Assembly: GCA_041658245.1 (NCBI GenBank)
Contig: JBBAAM010000014.1
Location: 5,803-69,802, forward strand
Length of the DNA stretch: 64,000 nt
DNA from: Fen-1258 sp041658245
Lineage (GTDB): Bacteria > Bacteroidota > Ignavibacteria > Ignavibacteriales > Melioribacteraceae
Reading direction: 5' to 3'
In this document: positions 6,621 through 16,436 of the stretch, piece by piece
How the letters are laid out: every line of letters begins with the position of its first letter
Numbering within the stretch: position 1 is the first letter of the stretch
Notes under the pieces: generated by a model
Database searches by the model: none
Told to the model about the DNA's origin: nothing
What the model saw: only the letters and a program-made list of their open reading frames with translations
Position numbers and translations under genes: made by a program

Positions 6621-8789
6621 TCATAGCGTAATCAGCCATACGAACTTTGCAAGGATTGCAAAATCTTTTGAACGTACTTTCCCTTCCGTAGAAAGAAGCT
6701 GATTGATAACAAGATAAAGATCGCTGCCGATCTTCGGTTTCCAATTTATTCTGTAGTTGAGATTAACTTCATTGGTTTCATTGTTCCATTGCGCAAAAAT
6801 GGAAGAGAAAAGTTTTGTAGAAAAATTATAACCGATCCGTCCGCCGATCTCACTTGTGTTCAGACGGTTATCATTTATATCAATACTGTTAAAGGTATAA
6901 TCGCCGGAAAAAATAAAATGTTTATCGGCATTAAGTGAAAGAGAGGAATAAAAAGTTTTTCTTGTTCCGTTATAGTAACCACCCCAAACATAATTAACAA
7001 CTCCAAAAACAATTCTTGATGAAGAAGATTCGAAACTTGCACCGTAAGTGGTGTACCAATATTCACCGGCAAGTATTTGTGTGCAGTTAAATATTTCAAA
7101 ATCTTCATCGGGTCTATCGAATGTTCTACGAATTCCGAACTTAAATTGTTCGCCGCTCTCCGTTTCTATATCCAGCGGACTCATTGCAAATTGAGCAGAT
7201 TGAAGATTGCCGTTATTATCAAAATACATGTTCGATTGAAACACTTCGAAATCAAGTTTCTTTATTCCATATTTATTAATACGCGGGGATATATCCAGGT
7301 TATAAACAAGCTGTTGGTAACCTTTGCGCGCAATAAAACCCATCGCTGGATTAAATCCGGATTGGACGAATCTGTAACCGAGATAAGTATCAATAAGATC
7401 GTTTGGAAAATCCACAAAGAAATTACCCGCCCATGAATTTTTAGCCCCGTCTTTTTCATCTGTCTTTGCCACCGCAGCATGTACAATTAAGTTTTGATCG
7501 CCAAGAAAATCATTGAAAGCAAAATTGAGATCGCCGCCGAAAGAACGGTTGTAACCGAAAGCAGATAATTTATTGGTAACAAGAAATCCTGCCGAGGAAG
7601 AATTGAATAGATCGTATTTAACACGCGCAGTGCCGTAATTAGTTGTTGGTTCATCGCCCTTTGCAGCAGTTTGCATATCAATTGCACCAATTTCAAAATT
7701 GCCTAACCGCCCTACAAGTTTGGCTCCTGCAATAATTGGAATTTGAATTCCGTCTTTAATTCCAATTCTACGTGTGTAGAATAAATTATTATTATCGCCC
7801 AAACTAAAATCAAAAGTTTTTTTCCCTTCCAAAAAGAATTCTCTTTTTTCAGGAAAGAATAACGGAAAGCGGGTAAGATTAATTTTAGATCGGTCGCTTT
7901 CAACTTGCGCAAAATCCGTATTGATAGTTGCATCGAGTGAAAGTGTTTCGGTAATTCCGTATTTGATATCAAGCCCCGGCTCGTATATATATTTTTTATC
8001 GCCGTTAATAAATTGTGCGCCTGCAGTAAAATATGGTTTAAGATAAATCGGATTCCCCCGCTCTATATTTTCTATTCCGGTAAGACTGCCCGCTTCTGCA
8101 ATTTTGATTAGACCTAAATTTTTCCCGATCGAAGTCCATATTACTGTTTCGTTTTTTCTGCGGATAGTCCGCTCTATGTTAAATCCCCATACTTGTTTCT
8201 CTTTATTATAGAATTTGAAAGTAGAAAACGGAAAACGGAATTCGGCACTCCAGCCGTTATTAAGAATTTTGCATTCAACTTCCCAAACACCGTTCCATGC
8301 TTCATTAAAATCGTTCATCTCAAATCCGGTTAAGAGTGCATCGTCTTGTGCACCAAGCGGGTTTGTTCCAAACCAATAAGCAGTTCGGTTATCGTCGAAT
8401 GTATCGAAGATCAGTTTGATGTTATCATCGTTGCTTATCATCCCGTCCCATTTCATTTCCCGCGCAATAATTTTATCCGGTTCGTTATCGTAACACATCA
8501 CACCGATGTAAAGATAGTTGTCATCATAAATTATTTTTACTTCGGTTAGTAAAGATGGTTGTGCGCCTGCAATCGGTTCCTGTTGAAGGAAATCTTTTAT
8601 AGGAAGTGCATTCTTCCAGACAGCATCATCAAGCACGCCGTCAATCCTCGGTGAGGTACTTGTACGTATTGCGTTTATGCTTTTTGATTGTGCTGTTATA
8701 AAATTAAAAGTACAAAGGAATAAAAACAGAATTAATATTTTTTTGATTTGAGAGAAGTAACTGAAAGATAAATTCATAGAAATTACCAA
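6621..8789 (-). CDS. DUF5916 outer-membrane protein with CBM9-like N-terminal domain
   Basis: A signal peptide (to about residue 33, ITAQ) is followed by a carbohydrate-binding-module-9-like domain at about 38-230 (RIDGVLDDAVWKNA; DDNYLYIGVMCYD), then a long segment of amphipathic strands ending in a C-terminal hydrophobic residue, as in outer-membrane barrels. The 722-residue length and order fit the DUF5916 family, common in Bacteroidota-like bacteria, often beside TonB receptors or peptidases. A role in outer-surface ligand binding or transport is inferred. It stands alone here, with no TonB-dependent receptor next to it. Confidence 0.8.
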   Translation of the reverse strand: MVISMNLSFSYFSQIKKILILFLFLCTFNFITAQSKSINAIRTSTSPRIDGVLDDAVWKNALPIKDFLQQEPIAGAQPSLLTEVKIIYDDNYLYIGVMCYDNEPDKIIAREMKWDGMISNDDNIKLIFDTFDDNRTAYWFGTNPLGAQDDALLTGFEMNDFNEAWNGVWEVECKILNNGWSAEFRFPFSTFKFYNKEKQVWGFNIERTIRRKNETVIWTSIGKNLGLIKIAEAGSLTGIENIERGNPIYLKPYFTAGAQFINGDKKYIYEPGLDIKYGITETLSLDATINTDFAQVESDRSKINLTRFPLFFPEKREFFLEGKKTFDFSLGDNNNLFYTRRIGIKDGIQIPIIAGAKLVGRLGNFEIGAIDMQTAAKGDEPTTNYGTARVKYDLFNSSSAGFLVTNKLSAFGYNRSFGGDLNFAFNDFLGDQNLIVHAAVAKTDEKDGAKNSWAGNFFVDFPNDLIDTYLGYRFVQSGFNPAMGFIARKGYQQLVYNLDISPRINKYGIKKLDFEVFQSNMYFDNNGNLQSAQFAMSPLDIETESGEQFKFGIRRTFDRPDEDFEIFNCTQILAGEYWYTTYGASFESSSSRIVFGVVNYVWGGYYNGTRKTFYSSLSLNADKHFIFSGDYTFNSIDINDNRLNTSEIGGRIGYNFSTKLFSSIFAQWNNETNEVNLNYRINWKPKIGSDLYLVINQLLSTEGKVRSKDFAILAKFVWLITL

Positions 8790-8964
8790 TGTTTGAAAAT
8801 AGTGGTTAGAAAAATAGAAAAGTATTTTTTAGTCGGGTAGTTAAATTCTGTTAAAGTGAAAATAACTTATAAGAACCGCGCGTAACGGACTCTGAATTTT
8901 TTTGTCCTGATGAAAGATGTTTGTTGGAAAATTATACAAATCGCCAACCGTTAATATCCAACAA

Positions 8965-9346
8965 CTATTTCTTAATAAACTCAAGCTTCCCCGCTCCCGG
9001 ATAACGAATTACAATTGTATCACACGATTCAAATTTGTTCATTAGTAATTCAGCAGAGAGCGGATTGATTATAAATTTTTGTACAGTACGTTTCAGAGGA
9101 CGCGCGCCGTATGTTAAATCATATCCGTGCTGAAGCGGAAAATCTTTTGCATCTTCTTCAACTTCAAGACCGATATTTTTTTCCGCGAGCACCTCTCCCA
9201 CTCTCTGCAATTGATGTATGCTGAAGCATCGCAGCAAGAAGATGTTCAGGTTCAACAATTTGATTATAATAGTTCTGAGCAATCTCTATTGTGCTTTGAA
9301 CAGTCTCTTGAGCCTTGACCGTAAACTTATTAAAATTAAAAGCCAT
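8965..9346 (-). pseudogene. clpB: clpB deletion remnant (N- and C-terminal ends only)
   Basis: The minus strand starting at 9346 encodes FNFNKFTVKAQETVQ and IVEPEHLLAAML, the beginning of a ClpB N-domain. Within about 45 residues the frame runs out. In another frame, from about 9211 to 8965, it encodes the extreme C-terminus of ClpB (RVGEVLAEKNIGLEVEEDA, GYDLTYGARPLKR, INPLSAELL). Roughly 750 residues containing both AAA+ modules are missing and the junction (about 9205-9218) is out of frame. The product cannot be a disaggregase. A functional clpB may exist elsewhere in the genome. Confidence 0.88.
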
Positions 9347-9416
9347 TGTAATAACCCACATAATTTCTAACACTAATTTAACGTTCATACAAATTATTTA
9401 CTAAAATAGTTTCGAG

Positions 9417-9437
9417 CTCGTAATAAAATATTACGAG
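9417..9437. promoter_or_regulatory. Short inverted repeat upstream of mnmE
   Basis: CTCGTAAT (9417-9424) and ATTACGAG (9430-9437) form a perfect 8-bp stem in the 224-bp AT-rich gap between the clpB remnant and mnmE. It may be an operator or the outward end of the deleted clpB locus. No DnaA-box cluster is seen in this gap. Confidence 0.35.
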
Positions 9438-9570
9438 TTAGTAAATATTGAATTAGTAATAATATTTTACTGTCAGTTATTACGTAGTCTGTTTATTGAG
9501 TGTAATCGCTAATTGTTTTAATTTAGTGCCCCCGTTTCTCAAACTCTTTAATTAATTATTCCGGAACGAA

Positions 9571-10926
9571 ATGAATTTCGAAGATGATACAATAGTAGCT
9601 TTAGCAACACCAGCCGGAGTTGGCGCTATTTCGGTAATACGAGTTAGTGGTTCTGGTAGTATTTCTACAGTTGATAAAATTTTTGAGGGTAAACATAAAT
9701 TATCTAATAGTTCAACGCACACAATTCATTACGGAAAGATTTTTGATGAAAATAAAGAATTGATAGACGATGTGCTGATTTCAATTTTCAAAAAACCAAA
9801 TTCTTATACCGGAGAAGAATCTGTAGAAATCAACACTCATGGAAGTTCTCTAATAACACAAAAAATAATTCAAACACTGTTAAAACAAAATATACGTTTA
9901 GCAGAACCGGGCGAATTTACGAAACGTGCATTTTTGAATGGTAGAATTGATCTTGCCCAGGCTGAAGCTGTCGCAGATTTAATAAACTCAAGAACAGAAG
10001 CTTCTTTTAGAGGAGCTAGAAATCAGCTTGATGGACTACTTTCTAAAAAAGTTGAGGATCTCAGAAATAAATTGGTAACTGCATCATCGCTTATAGAATT
10101 AGAGCTGGATTTTGCTGAAGAAAATTTAGAATTCGTTTCAAAGAATGACGTAATTAAATTAATTGATGAAATAATTTTCGAAATTGATCAACTATTAAAA
10201 ACATATAGATTTGGCAAAGTTTTAAGAGATGGTGTAAACGTTGCAATAGTTGGTAAACCGAATGTAGGAAAATCATCTCTTCTAAATTATATTTTGAAAG
10301 AATCTCGGGCTATTGTAAGCCATATTCCCGGGACTACACGAGATGTTATCCGCGAAGAAGTTTCAATTGATGGAATTCTATTTTGTTTGTTTGATACGGC
10401 AGGAATTAGAAGTTCGTATGATGAAATAGAAAAAGAGGGAATATCTCGTAGCCAAAAAACAATCAGAGATGCGGATATTGTAATTTTTTTAAATGATATT
10501 ACCGAGAGTTTTTCTGTGGACTTATATAATCAATTATTACAACTTACATCCAAAGATAAAATATTAATAGTATTGAATAAAGTTGATCTAAATCCTGGGA
10601 AATCTAGTATTGGAGATATAAAAATATCAGCATTAAATGGTATGGGTATAACTGATTTATTTAATTTACTGAAAGAAAAAGTGGTAGGTTCTGGCAACTA
10701 TACTGAAAAATCTGCCATTATTTCATCAATCCGTCATTATGAAGCACTTCTTAAAGCAACTGAGCAACTAAGAAATGCTAGAAAATCAGCCGAGAATAAA
10801 ATGAGCGGTGAATTCATATCCACGGATCTTAGAAGTGCCGAGGATTCCCTTGGAGAAATCATCGGAATTGTGTCTTCTGATGACATATTGAACAATATTT
10901 TCGCAAAATTCTGCATCGGGAAATAA
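9571..10926 (+). CDS. mnmE: tRNA uridine-5-carboxymethylaminomethyl GTPase MnmE
   Basis: MnmE works with MnmG to install the cmnm5 group on U34 of certain tRNAs, using GTP, formyl-folate chemistry and potassium. The 451-residue protein has the N-terminal folate-binding domain (ATPAGVGAISVIRVSG), a helical domain, an inserted Ras-like G domain (GKPNVGKSS near 228, DTAGIR, NKVD) and the invariant C-terminal CIGK motif whose Cys is near 448. Length is normal. It is the first gene of mnmE-mnmG-rsmG, followed by mnmG after 73 bp. Confidence 0.98.
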   Translation: MNFEDDTIVALATPAGVGAISVIRVSGSGSISTVDKIFEGKHKLSNSSTHTIHYGKIFDENKELIDDVLISIFKKPNSYTGEESVEINTHGSSLITQKIIQTLLKQNIRLAEPGEFTKRAFLNGRIDLAQAEAVADLINSRTEASFRGARNQLDGLLSKKVEDLRNKLVTASSLIELELDFAEENLEFVSKNDVIKLIDEIIFEIDQLLKTYRFGKVLRDGVNVAIVGKPNVGKSSLLNYILKESRAIVSHIPGTTRDVIREEVSIDGILFCLFDTAGIRSSYDEIEKEGISRSQKTIRDADIVIFLNDITESFSVDLYNQLLQLTSKDKILIVLNKVDLNPGKSSIGDIKISALNGMGITDLFNLLKEKVVGSGNYTEKSAIISSIRHYEALLKATEQLRNARKSAENKMSGEFISTDLRSAEDSLGEIIGIVSSDDILNNIFAKFCIGK

Positions 10927-10999
10927 TTAGTTTCACGGGAAACTGATTATGTCTTATCTGGATAAATGAAATCGTTCCATGTGAAACAGAAAGGGTTTA

Positions 11000-12877
11000 A
11001 TGAGAAGTTTTGATATTATAGTTATTGGTGGAGGTCATGCCGGAATCGAGGCTTCTATTGCAGCTGCTCAAATGGGTTGTTCTGTCGGACTTGTTACTAT
11101 GGACAAAAATGCTATTGGTAGAATGTCATGTAATCCGGCAATCGGAGGTAGTGCCAAGGGGCATTTAGTCCATGAAATTGATGCGCTTGGTGGATTTATG
11201 GGTGTTTTAGCCGATAAAACTGGAATTCAATTTCGTGTACTAAACAAATCAAAAGGCCCTGCCGTATGGGCGGGTAGATGTCAATCCGATAGAAAATTAT
11301 ATTCGCAAGAAGCTGTAAATTTAATAACATCATTTAATAATCTTGAAATCATTGAAGATTCAATTCTTGAGATTTATGAGGAGAATAAGAGAATCTCGTA
11401 TGTAAAAACTATTTCGGGAAATGAGTTAAAATGTAAAGCGCTTATAATTTGTTCTGGAACTTTCTTGAACGGATTAATGCACACAGGCCTAACATCATTA
11501 AAAGGCGGACGGTATGGCGAAAAACCGGCATTAGGATTAACCGAATCGCTAATAAATATGGGTTTTTCATCAGGCAGATTAAAAACCGGAACCCCACCAC
11601 GATTAAAAAAAGATTCAATCAACTGGAAAATTCTGGAAGAACAAAAGGGAGATGAAAAACCTAATCCTTTTTCGCTTAGAACTTCTAAAAAACAGTTCCC
11701 ATTTCTTCCACAAGTTAGCTGCCATATAACCTATACTGATAGAGTAGTCCACAGTATTCTTGAAAAAGGATTTAATCAATCACCAATGTTCACTGGGCTA
11801 ATTGAGGGTGTTGGTCCTCGGTATTGTCCATCTATTGAAGATAAAATTGTTAGATTTTCTGATAAACTTCGCCATCAACTTTTTTTAGAGCCAGAAGGTT
11901 TAGACTCAGATCAGATTTATCTTAATGGCTTTTCAACTTCATTGCCAACAGAGATACAATATGAAGCAATACAAAAAATTAAGGGACTCGAAAATGCTGA
12001 AATGGTCCGTCCTGGATATGCTGTTGAATATGATTATTTTCCACCGTATCAAGTAGATCTTACTCTAGAAACTAAGTTAATAAAGGGACTTTATTTTGCA
12101 GGACAAATTAATGGAACTTCGGGATATGAAGAAGCTGCAGGACAAGGAATTATAGCAGGAATTAATGCAGCGCTCCAAATACAAAAAAGACCTGAGTTTA
12201 TTTTAAAAAGAAGTGAAGCTTATATTGGAGTTTTAATAGACGATTTGGTTTCGAAATCCACTAATGAACCTTATAGAATGTTTACTTCTAGAGCTGAACA
12301 TAGACTTCTTTTAAGGCAAGATAATGTAGATAGAAGACTTCTAAAATATGGGTATGAATTTGGATTAATATCTAAAGAATTATTTGGTGAAATGAAAGAA
12401 AGAGAAGTATTAATAGCTACAGGAAAAGAATTGTTGTCGAAAACAAAAATACAACCCAAACAAATAAATATACTACTTGAGACAAAAAATCTTTCCGAGA
12501 TTGAAAACTCTGAAACAATTGATAAGTTAGTTAAAAGACCAGAACTGTCATTAAAAGAAATATTAAATATGTTAAAGTCAGAGGATTCAGTCATGTATAG
12601 TAATTTGTTTAATAAGGAAGAATTATTAGAGCAGCTAGAGATTGAAATTAAATATGAGGGATATATTAAGAGACAGGAAGATTTAGTCGTAAAAACAGAA
12701 AAGTTAGAAAAAATGTTAATACCATTAAACTTCAATTATAATAATTTAAAGACTATTTCTACTGAAGGAAGAGAAAAATTAGCTAAAATCAAGCCACATT
12801 CGATAGGACAAGCCTCTAGAATCTCTGGAGTGACACCTTCAGATATTTCCGTTTTATTAGTATATTTAAAAAGTTAA
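11000..12877 (+). CDS. mnmG: tRNA modification FAD enzyme MnmG (GidA)
   Basis: This FAD- and NADH-dependent partner of MnmE modifies the tRNA wobble uridine. The 625-residue sequence begins with the dinucleotide-binding motif VIGGGHAGIEA and contains the family signatures GRMSCNPAIGG, KSKGPAVWAGRCQ-type, LKTGTPPR and GQINGTSGYEEAAGQG, plus the C-terminal helical domain that binds MnmE (RISGVTPSDISVLLVYL). It is complete. The gap to rsmG is 11 bp, so the two are probably co-transcribed. Confidence 0.98.
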   Translation: MRSFDIIVIGGGHAGIEASIAAAQMGCSVGLVTMDKNAIGRMSCNPAIGGSAKGHLVHEIDALGGFMGVLADKTGIQFRVLNKSKGPAVWAGRCQSDRKLYSQEAVNLITSFNNLEIIEDSILEIYEENKRISYVKTISGNELKCKALIICSGTFLNGLMHTGLTSLKGGRYGEKPALGLTESLINMGFSSGRLKTGTPPRLKKDSINWKILEEQKGDEKPNPFSLRTSKKQFPFLPQVSCHITYTDRVVHSILEKGFNQSPMFTGLIEGVGPRYCPSIEDKIVRFSDKLRHQLFLEPEGLDSDQIYLNGFSTSLPTEIQYEAIQKIKGLENAEMVRPGYAVEYDYFPPYQVDLTLETKLIKGLYFAGQINGTSGYEEAAGQGIIAGINAALQIQKRPEFILKRSEAYIGVLIDDLVSKSTNEPYRMFTSRAEHRLLLRQDNVDRRLLKYGYEFGLISKELFGEMKEREVLIATGKELLSKTKIQPKQINILLETKNLSEIENSETIDKLVKRPELSLKEILNMLKSEDSVMYSNLFNKEELLEQLEIEIKYEGYIKRQEDLVVKTEKLEKMLIPLNFNYNNLKTISTEGREKLAKIKPHSIGQASRISGVTPSDISVLLVYLKS

Positions 12878-12888
12878 TTCAGAGGGTT

Positions 12889-13572
12889 TTGTTGGATCTT
12901 CAAGAACAGTATTTACGGGAACTAAAAAAGCTTTTTTGGGAAAATAGTCTTAATCCAGATGAATATCAGTTAGAAAGACTTGCACACTTTGCACATCTTG
13001 TTTCACAAAAAAACGCAAAACTTAACCTAATCTCCCGTCGAGATGTTTTACAAATAATAGAAAGTCATATTTTTATTTCTTCTTATATTGCTGAATTTCT
13101 TCCAAATAAAATTTCTAAATTTTTAGATGTTGGTACCGGTGGAGGATTTCCTGGAATTCCTTTGGCGATAACTCGTCCCGCAATGCGGGGAGTTCTTGTA
13201 GATTCAACAACAAAAAAAATTGAAGCAGTAAAAGAATTTATTAGTAAACTTAAACTGAATAATATTATTGCGGAAAATTCAAGAGTTGAAAGCGAAGAGT
13301 TTAAACAAAAATATTCTGATTCTTTTGATTTAGTATTAAGTCGCGCAACAGTTCCATTAATTATTCTTCTTCGTTATTCGCTGCCTTTAATAAAAGAAAA
13401 AGCTTACATTGCTACAATTAAAGGGGGAGATTTGATAGATGAATTTAAAACAGCGGAATTGAAATACAAAGCACACATTAAAAAGTCCACCGTTTTCGAG
13501 TTGTCATATAAACCTACCAATTCAAGAAATGAAAAAGGAAAAAAGTTGATTTTATTGGAGATCAACAAGTAA
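12889..13572 (+). CDS. rsmG: 16S rRNA (guanine527-N7)-methyltransferase RsmG
   Basis: RsmG (GidB) methylates G527 of 16S rRNA using S-adenosylmethionine. The 227-residue protein has the diagnostic NLISRRD segment, the SAM-binding FLDVGTGGGFPGIPLA near 78, and LSRATVPL. Two TTG codons are possible starts (12889 and 12892); AGAGGG at 12881-12886 is better spaced for the second. It ends the mnmE-mnmG-rsmG unit; parA/parB, which often follow, are absent. Confidence 0.95.
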   Translation: MLDLQEQYLRELKKLFWENSLNPDEYQLERLAHFAHLVSQKNAKLNLISRRDVLQIIESHIFISSYIAEFLPNKISKFLDVGTGGGFPGIPLAITRPAMRGVLVDSTTKKIEAVKEFISKLKLNNIIAENSRVESEEFKQKYSDSFDLVLSRATVPLIILLRYSLPLIKEKAYIATIKGGDLIDEFKTAELKYKAHIKKSTVFELSYKPTNSRNEKGKKLILLEINK

Positions 13573-13726
13573 ATTATTTTTGATCTAAGAATACCCTCCT
13601 CTTTTTTAATGAACAGTTTCAAGAATAAAGTTATATTTGTTCGTCGGAATTATTTGATAATGCTTTAACAAATTTAATCCTTTATTTCGCCCTTATAAAA
13701 TAAAGCTGAAATAGCTATCTAATAAA

Positions 13727-14845
13727 ATGAATCTTGCTGAAAAATTTTTAAGGTATTCTGCAAATAGAGATGTCGTTTTTGTTTTGGGTGCAGGAGCTTC
13801 TCACCCCGATGGAGTTCCATTGCAGAGAGATATGTTACCAATGATCATATCAGGTGGAATAAACGAGATTGAAAATTCAGAGATTGGAAAAATTGTAGTA
13901 GAGTTTATTAAAGATAATTTTGAATTCAATCCAACTACAAATCAATATCCGCAGTTAGAAGCAGTGTTTGGTTTCATTGATTATTTTATTCAGCAGAATG
14001 AGAGTCTTAGTTCAAAATATACAAATGAAAAAATTAGAGACATCAAAGAATATCTAATTAAGTTAATTCACTACGTTGTTAATATTCAAACCGATAAACG
14101 AAGTTATTTCTATCATCTTTTTTGGAACGCAATTCAAAAAAATAATTCGAATACTTCAATTATTACATTAAACTATGACACCTTGCTTGAACAAGCATTT
14201 GATTTTTTGTTTAAGAATCACGGGTACATTGATTATTGTATCCATTTAATGAATTACGAGCGCTTACCGGAATTACAGAATTTTAATTTTTGGATTAATC
14301 CGCGAGAGCCTATATTAGTAGATAAAAATGATGATCCAATTCCTTTTAAAATTATAAAATTACACGGAAGCTTGAACTGGAAATATTGCAAATGCTGTAA
14401 TCAAACTTTACTTACTCCCTGGGATAGAATGATAGATTTGAATAAAGGAAAATTTTTGGGTTATACATATCCAGAGAATAAAGAATATGAGGTTTTGTGC
14501 CCAATTGATGGGACAGAATTTCAGACACTTATTATGCCCCCGACTTATCTCAAAACAATCCACCATCCATTAATTTCACAGTTAATGACAGAAGCATCAC
14601 GCGAAATTCGAGCAACAAAAAAAATTGTGTTCATCGGTTATTCACTTTCCAGTTCAGACGTACACATTAAAGCATTATTTAAAAAACAAATGACTCCGGA
14701 AAAAGAAATAATAGTTATAAATCCCAAGCGGAAAGAATCTTTAGAACTGAACTTCAAATCACTCACTCCTAATGTACGTTTCATTTATTCTTCCTTCGAG
14801 GAATTCGTTAATGACGAAAATGAAATAAAATCAATCTTTTCTTAA
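13727..14845 (+). CDS. SIR2-like domain protein
   Basis: The 372-residue protein carries a SIR2-type NAD-binding core: VVFVLGAGASHPDGVP near 17-31, ITLNYDTLLEQ near 145-155, and LHGSLNWKYC near 212 supplying the catalytic-type histidine. A cysteine cluster (YCKCCN, then VLCPIDG) may bind zinc, and FIGYSLSSSDVHI is the usual late SIR2 motif. No signal peptide is seen. Such proteins either deacylate substrates or, in phage-defence systems (for example Thoeris ThsA and SIR2-pAgo), degrade NAD. It stands alone between rsmG and a PadR gene, so a defence role is only a possibility. Confidence 0.85.
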   Translation: MNLAEKFLRYSANRDVVFVLGAGASHPDGVPLQRDMLPMIISGGINEIENSEIGKIVVEFIKDNFEFNPTTNQYPQLEAVFGFIDYFIQQNESLSSKYTNEKIRDIKEYLIKLIHYVVNIQTDKRSYFYHLFWNAIQKNNSNTSIITLNYDTLLEQAFDFLFKNHGYIDYCIHLMNYERLPELQNFNFWINPREPILVDKNDDPIPFKIIKLHGSLNWKYCKCCNQTLLTPWDRMIDLNKGKFLGYTYPENKEYEVLCPIDGTEFQTLIMPPTYLKTIHHPLISQLMTEASREIRATKKIVFIGYSLSSSDVHIKALFKKQMTPEKEIIVINPKRKESLELNFKSLTPNVRFIYSSFEEFVNDENEIKSIFS

Positions 14846-14915
14846 AAATTTATTGATACAATCAAAATCTTGCTCTATTTTAATACTACTGTATTAAAGT
14901 AGTGGAATTATTGCA

Positions 14916-15497
14916 ATGTTATCAAAATTAGCGACGTTAATATTAGGCATATTGTCCGAAAGAGAGCGAAATCCTTACGAGATTACAAAAATGCTCGAAC
15001 GATTAAATACGCGCAAATGGCTGCCTCTGGCAGATTCGACAGTATATGCAACAATTAATAACTTGAAAAAAAACGGACTTATTTTAGGACGGCAAGAGAG
15101 AAATGGAAATCTTCCTGAAAAAACAATTTATAATATCACACCCGAGGGTGAATTTGAATTACATTCTTCGATAACAAGTTTTTTAGAGGATGATTCAACG
15201 GGTCCATCAAATTTTGATATTGGAATTTTGTTAATGTACAATCTTAGCAAACCGGAAATAATAATAAAGCTTAAAAAAAAATTAGAAAGGCTTGAAAATT
15301 TTTCTTACAACATCAGAAAGCAAATTTTAAATTTCGAAATGGAGCCTTCTAAAGTTGCTTTTACTAGTTTGGCTATGCTAAAACATAGGATGCATTTAAC
15401 AGAAGCTGAAATGAAAACAATTCGCGAGTTGATCAAAGAATTAAATGTAAGACATACTATTTCTGATATATCACCATTCGATATGAGAATGATGTAA
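14916..15497 (+). CDS. PadR family transcriptional regulator
   Basis: The 193-residue protein has a PadR winged-helix domain (LATLILGILSERERNPYEITKML, then STVYATINNLKKNGLI with the recognition helix, then TIYNITPEGE for the wing) and a C-terminal helical dimerisation region. PadR proteins repress genes in response to small molecules or stress. No obvious target gene (for example a transporter) is adjacent; the neighbours are the SIR2-like gene 70 bp upstream and a convergent lipoprotein gene, so it may act elsewhere. Confidence 0.88.
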   Translation: MLSKLATLILGILSERERNPYEITKMLERLNTRKWLPLADSTVYATINNLKKNGLILGRQERNGNLPEKTIYNITPEGEFELHSSITSFLEDDSTGPSNFDIGILLMYNLSKPEIIIKLKKKLERLENFSYNIRKQILNFEMEPSKVAFTSLAMLKHRMHLTEAEMKTIRELIKELNVRHTISDISPFDMRMM

Positions 15498-15584
15498 GAC
15501 TTATCGAGAAAAATAATTTTAATAGGAGCTATTGAAACAATAACTGCCTCTTCTAAAACACGTTCATTCGCAAATCAAAATTTG

Positions 15585-16016
15585 TTATCGTTTAACAATC
15601 AGACCTACACTGTAATCTTCTTTTTTGATCTGTTGTGTGGAGACGGGATAAGGGTTTAGTGATTTAAGAATTATGCGGTAACCGCCATAATTAATTTCTC
15701 GTGGGAATAACGTAGTGTGAAGAAATATCTGTTGCTGATCATTTCCTTTGGACAGCATTAAACTAACCCCGCCGTCACCAGCCCAAACACATATTACATC
15801 CATAGGGCAACGTGAATCGCTAACGCCATCAAATTTGATTGTAATATTATTCTCAATTGATGCTTCCTGTCCATAATTAATCTGTACCGAAACAGAATCA
15901 ATTATTTTATTTATAACAATAGCCGGCGTATTCGGTGAAGTTGAATCTGCATTATCTTTACAGCCAACGACACTAATAACAAAAAGAATAGCAGAGAGAA
16001 TTTCGATTTTTGTCAA
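15585..16016 (-). CDS. Small predicted lipoprotein
   Basis: The first 19 residues form a hydrophobic signal ending in a lipobox (VVGC), followed by a polar linker rich in Asp, Ser, Thr and Pro. The remaining part (about 35-143) is beta-rich with two cysteines in SRCPMDVICVWAGDG, a motif seen in uncharacterised Bacteroidota lipoproteins. The function is unknown. It is convergent with the PadR gene and stands alone. Confidence 0.72.
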   Translation of the reverse strand: MTKIEILSAILFVISVVGCKDNADSTSPNTPAIVINKIIDSVSVQINYGQEASIENNITIKFDGVSDSRCPMDVICVWAGDGGVSLMLSKGNDQQQIFLHTTLFPREINYGGYRIILKSLNPYPVSTQQIKKEDYSVGLIVKR

Positions 16017-16436
16017 GCAGAACTCATTCTATTAACAGTATCAATTTTATAAAATCTAGAGAGAAAATAAAGGGGAAAAATATTTGTTACTCTTCATTAA
16101 ACCTTTAGTATAGAAATAACTGTCTATTATGTGAAACGAAAATATTTACAAAAAAAGCATAATAGAATTAAGCAATAAACTCCCCCGCACAAGTGACTCA
16201 TACATACCCCCTAAATCCGCCCTATGAAGTTTTGTAGAGCGGATTTTTTATGATAATTCACGGATCAAACATAAATTTTGAGTTATGGTGCTATTTTTTT
16301 CGTTTTATTTTTCAATATTGAATCTTATCTTGTGCATGAATAAAATCTTCGAGAAAAAATAGAAAGAGAGAGTTCATTTTTCTCGATAACATTACAGTGA
16401 TAATTTTAAAATCTATATGAGGTTAATTATAATTAA
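16017..16436. terminator. Intergenic region with an orphan intrinsic terminator at 16213-16249
   Basis: This 420-bp gap contains no convincing gene. On the plus strand AAATCCGC (16213-16220) pairs with GCGGATTT (16239-16246), running into a T-stretch, so it is a good intrinsic terminator. No plus-strand coding gene lies directly upstream of it, because the lipoprotein gene is on the other strand; it may therefore end a small untranslated RNA that starts within 16030-16200. The remaining part is AT-rich and probably contains the promoter for the DinB-like gene. Confidence 0.55.

Noticed and set aside
6514..6744. 76-residue open frame at the end of the DUF5916 gene
   Set aside because: It overlaps the DUF5916 end out of frame and reads through the nested hairpin.
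8889..8961. GTAACGG ... CCGTTA pair as an attC site next to the clpB remnant
   Set aside because: Only about six bases pair and the inner arms are not complementary.
9347..9570. Origin of replication upstream of mnmE
   Set aside because: No cluster of TTATCCACA-type DnaA boxes and no dnaA or parAB nearby.
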